NCBI GenBank assembly: GCA_046297495.1
Contig: JBKBIP010000019.1
Location: forward strand, 1-64,000
DNA length: 64,000 nucleotides
Direction: 5' to 3'
Origin: JBKBIP01 sp046297495
GTDB lineage: Bacteria; Planctomycetota; Planctomycetia; Gemmatales; Gemmataceae
In this document: in pieces, positions 62,488 through 64,000 of the stretch
Layout of the letters: every line of letters begins with the position of its first letter
How positions within the stretch are numbered: position 1 is the stretch's first letter
Notes under the pieces: model-generated
What the model was told of the DNA's origin: nothing
Seen by the model: only the letters and a program-made list of their open reading frames with translations
Database searches by the model: none
Program-made: the position numbers and the translations under genes

Positions 62488-64000
62488 ATGGCGCAAAAAG
62501 AACGATGGGCCTCACGAGTGGGCTTGGTGCTGGCCATGGCTGGCAACGCCGTGGGTTTGGGCAACTTCCTCCGCTTCCCGGCTCAGGCGGCCATGAACGG
62601 CGGCGGGGCGTTTCTCATTCCCTATTTCGTGGCCTTGGTGCTGATGGGCCTGCCGTTGATGTGGGTCGAATGGACGATGGGCCGGTACGGCGGGCAACAC
62701 GGCCATCACTCGGCTCCCGGCGTCTTTCAGGTGATGGGTCGAAACCGCATGTGGAAATACTTCGGCGTGTTTGGCCTGTGGACCTGCTTGGTGATTGCTT
62801 CGTATTATTTGTACATCGAGTCGTGGTGTTTGGCGTATGCTTGCAACTCGATCATCGGCGGCTTCGTTGGCAAGGATCAGAAAGGGGTTGTCGATTTTTT
62901 CAATGCTCTGACGGGGGAACAAAGCAATGGCATATTCGCCTTCAGCCCGTGGGGGATGGGTGTCTTCGCCATCTGCATTAGCATTAACATCTTCATCCTA
63001 TCGCGCGGTTTGGTGCGGGGGATTGAGCTGGTGGCCAAAGTCGGCATGCCGTTGCTGATCGGCTTTGCCATCGTGTTGGCCGTCCGAGGCTTGATGATCA
63101 ACCCCGACACCGATCCGCTCGCCAAGACCAGCGCCTTCGAGGGGCTGAATTTTGTCTGGCAGCCCGAAGTCAAATCGTTAGGGGACCCGTCCGTCTGGCT
63201 GGCCGCCGCCGGCCAAATCTTCTTCACCCTGTCCATCGGCATGGGGTCGATCCATTGCTACGCTTCCTACCTGCGGGAAAAAGATGATGTGGCCTTGACA
63301 GGCGCCACCACGGCCTGGACGAACGAGTTCTGCGAAGTCGTGTTAGGAGGGACGATCTTGATCCCCATCGCGGTGGCTTACCTGGGGCTGACGCAAGTGG
63401 AAGCGACGGCCCGCACGGGGGGCGGCTTCGAGATCGGCTTTCTCGTCTTTCCCACCTTGTTCAACAATTGGGGCGCCTTCGCCCCCGCCGCCGGCTTTTT
63501 GTGGTTTGGCCTGCTGTTCTTCGCCGCTATCACCAGCTCACTGGCCATGGGACAGCCCATCATGGCCTTCTTGGGGGAAGAGTTCGGCATGCGCCGCGAG
63601 AAGTGCGCCCTGGCCTTAGGGGGCATGGTGCTGGCTCTGGCTATTCCGGTGGCCGTCTTCAACCGCGACAGCTTTTTCGAGGAGTTTGACTACTTTGCCG
63701 GCACGCTGATGTTGGTCGTTTTCGCCTTGGTCGAAACCGTCTTGTTCGCCTGGGTCTTTGGCATGACGCTTGGTTGGCAGGAACTGAACAAGGGGGCCGA
63801 GCTGTGGGTGCCCAAGGTGTTTTATTTCATCATTAAGTATGTGACGCCACTCTTGCTGCTTATCATTCTAGCTTCTTACGTGTTCAAGCCAGAGGGGGAC
63901 TGGGGACCGTATTTGCAAAAACTCAGCGCCGGGGAGCCTGTGCAATGGCGGCCGGCTGACAATGGATTGATCGGCGTCTTGACGAACAAGGGATTGCGGC
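62488..64000 (+). CDS. Sodium-dependent neurotransmitter symporter (NSS/SNF) family transporter, 3' truncated
   Basis: ATG 62488 opens a frame that stays open to the window end (504 codons). The NSS signature GNAVGLGNFLRFPAQAAMNG is in helix 1, with helix 2 IPYFVALVLMGLPLMWVEWTMG; about eleven hydrophobic segments are visible, including ICISINIFILSRGLVRGIEL, LAAAGQIFFTLSIGMGS, WFGLLFFAAITSSLAMGQP and LMLVVFALVETVLFAWVF. The family couples uptake of amino acids or related compounds to Na+ entry. The substrate is not clear from sequence. The C-terminal end is beyond the window. Confidence 0.9.
   Translation, partial: MAQKERWASRVGLVLAMAGNAVGLGNFLRFPAQAAMNGGGAFLIPYFVALVLMGLPLMWVEWTMGRYGGQHGHHSAPGVFQVMGRNRMWKYFGVFGLWTCLVIASYYLYIESWCLAYACNSIIGGFVGKDQKGVVDFFNALTGEQSNGIFAFSPWGMGVFAICISINIFILSRGLVRGIELVAKVGMPLLIGFAIVLAVRGLMINPDTDPLAKTSAFEGLNFVWQPEVKSLGDPSVWLAAAGQIFFTLSIGMGSIHCYASYLREKDDVALTGATTAWTNEFCEVVLGGTILIPIAVAYLGLTQVEATARTGGGFEIGFLVFPTLFNNWGAFAPAAGFLWFGLLFFAAITSSLAMGQPIMAFLGEEFGMRREKCALALGGMVLALAIPVAVFNRDSFFEEFDYFAGTLMLVVFALVETVLFAWVFGMTLGWQELNKGAELWVPKVFYFIIKYVTPLLLLIILASYVFKPEGDWGPYLQKLSAGEPVQWRPADNGLIGVLTNKGLR

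Noticed and set aside
1..64000. CRISPR array, prophage, integrase or transposase gene
   Set aside because: No regularly spaced repeats with variable spacers, and no coding frame with recombinase motifs was seen. The dispersed repeats are non-autonomous.

Overview
The window looks like chromosome from a planctomycete of the Gemmata lineage (Gemmataceae-like). The evidence is lineage-typical protein families: DUF1549/DUF1553, DUF1800 and DUF1501 proteins; an extracellular protein with an N-terminal LEALEDR motif; VGAGPGGGPHVRVF-type repeats; a serine/threonine kinase fused to a tubulin-like domain; and hopanoid genes. The DNA is GC-rich, and the spacers are full of short palindromic repeats. 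A run of N at 10902-10999 shows this is a draft assembly. I assign no species.

Layout. 1-8.3 kb: envelope proteins (truncated repeat protein, Gly/Pro/Phe-rich secreted protein, DUF1549/DUF1553 cytochrome-like protein, beta-propeller-like protein, TolC-type lipoprotein). 8.8-15.5 kb: transcription/translation cluster nusA, infB, DUF503, rbfA, then an endonuclease III-like protein. 15.8-21.6 kb: kinase-tubulin fusion, magnesium transporter mgtE and a small membrane coiled-coil protein. 21.7-25.1 kb: three-gene MacA/MacB-type exporter on the minus strand. 25.5-29.8 kb: two family-2 glycosyltransferases, kbl and a PilZ protein. 29.9-38.2 kb: surface or secreted proteins (modular Pro-rich/HEAT protein, beta-helix/Calx-beta protein, thioredoxin-like protein, TPR protein). 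38.8-40.6 kb: hpnH-hpnG for hopanoid side-chain synthesis. 40.8-47.5 kb: a secreted protein, the DUF1800-DUF1501 pair, a TMEM43 homologue and a nicotinamidase. 47.7-54.1 kb: a minus-strand proteostasis cluster read groEL-A, groES, groEL-B, dnaJ, grpE, fmdB-like, yacG. It has a sigma-54-like promoter in front and an intrinsic terminator behind. 54.5-59.4 kb: cimA behind a leader-peptide attenuator, then valS. 59.6-64 kb: MarR regulator, FAD oxidoreductase, small conserved protein, dtd and a truncated sodium-dependent transporter.

Most worth a second look: (i) the kinase fused to a tubulin/FtsZ-superfamily domain; (ii) a probable attenuator (promoter, Ile/Val-containing leader peptide, perfect terminator hairpin) before citramalate synthase; (iii) the -24/-12 promoter match before the chaperone cluster; (iv) a zinc-ribbon-like insertion in ValRS; (v) several families of dispersed palindromes, many just after stop codons or between genes. 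No rRNA, tRNA, CRISPR array, transposase or prophage gene was recognised.
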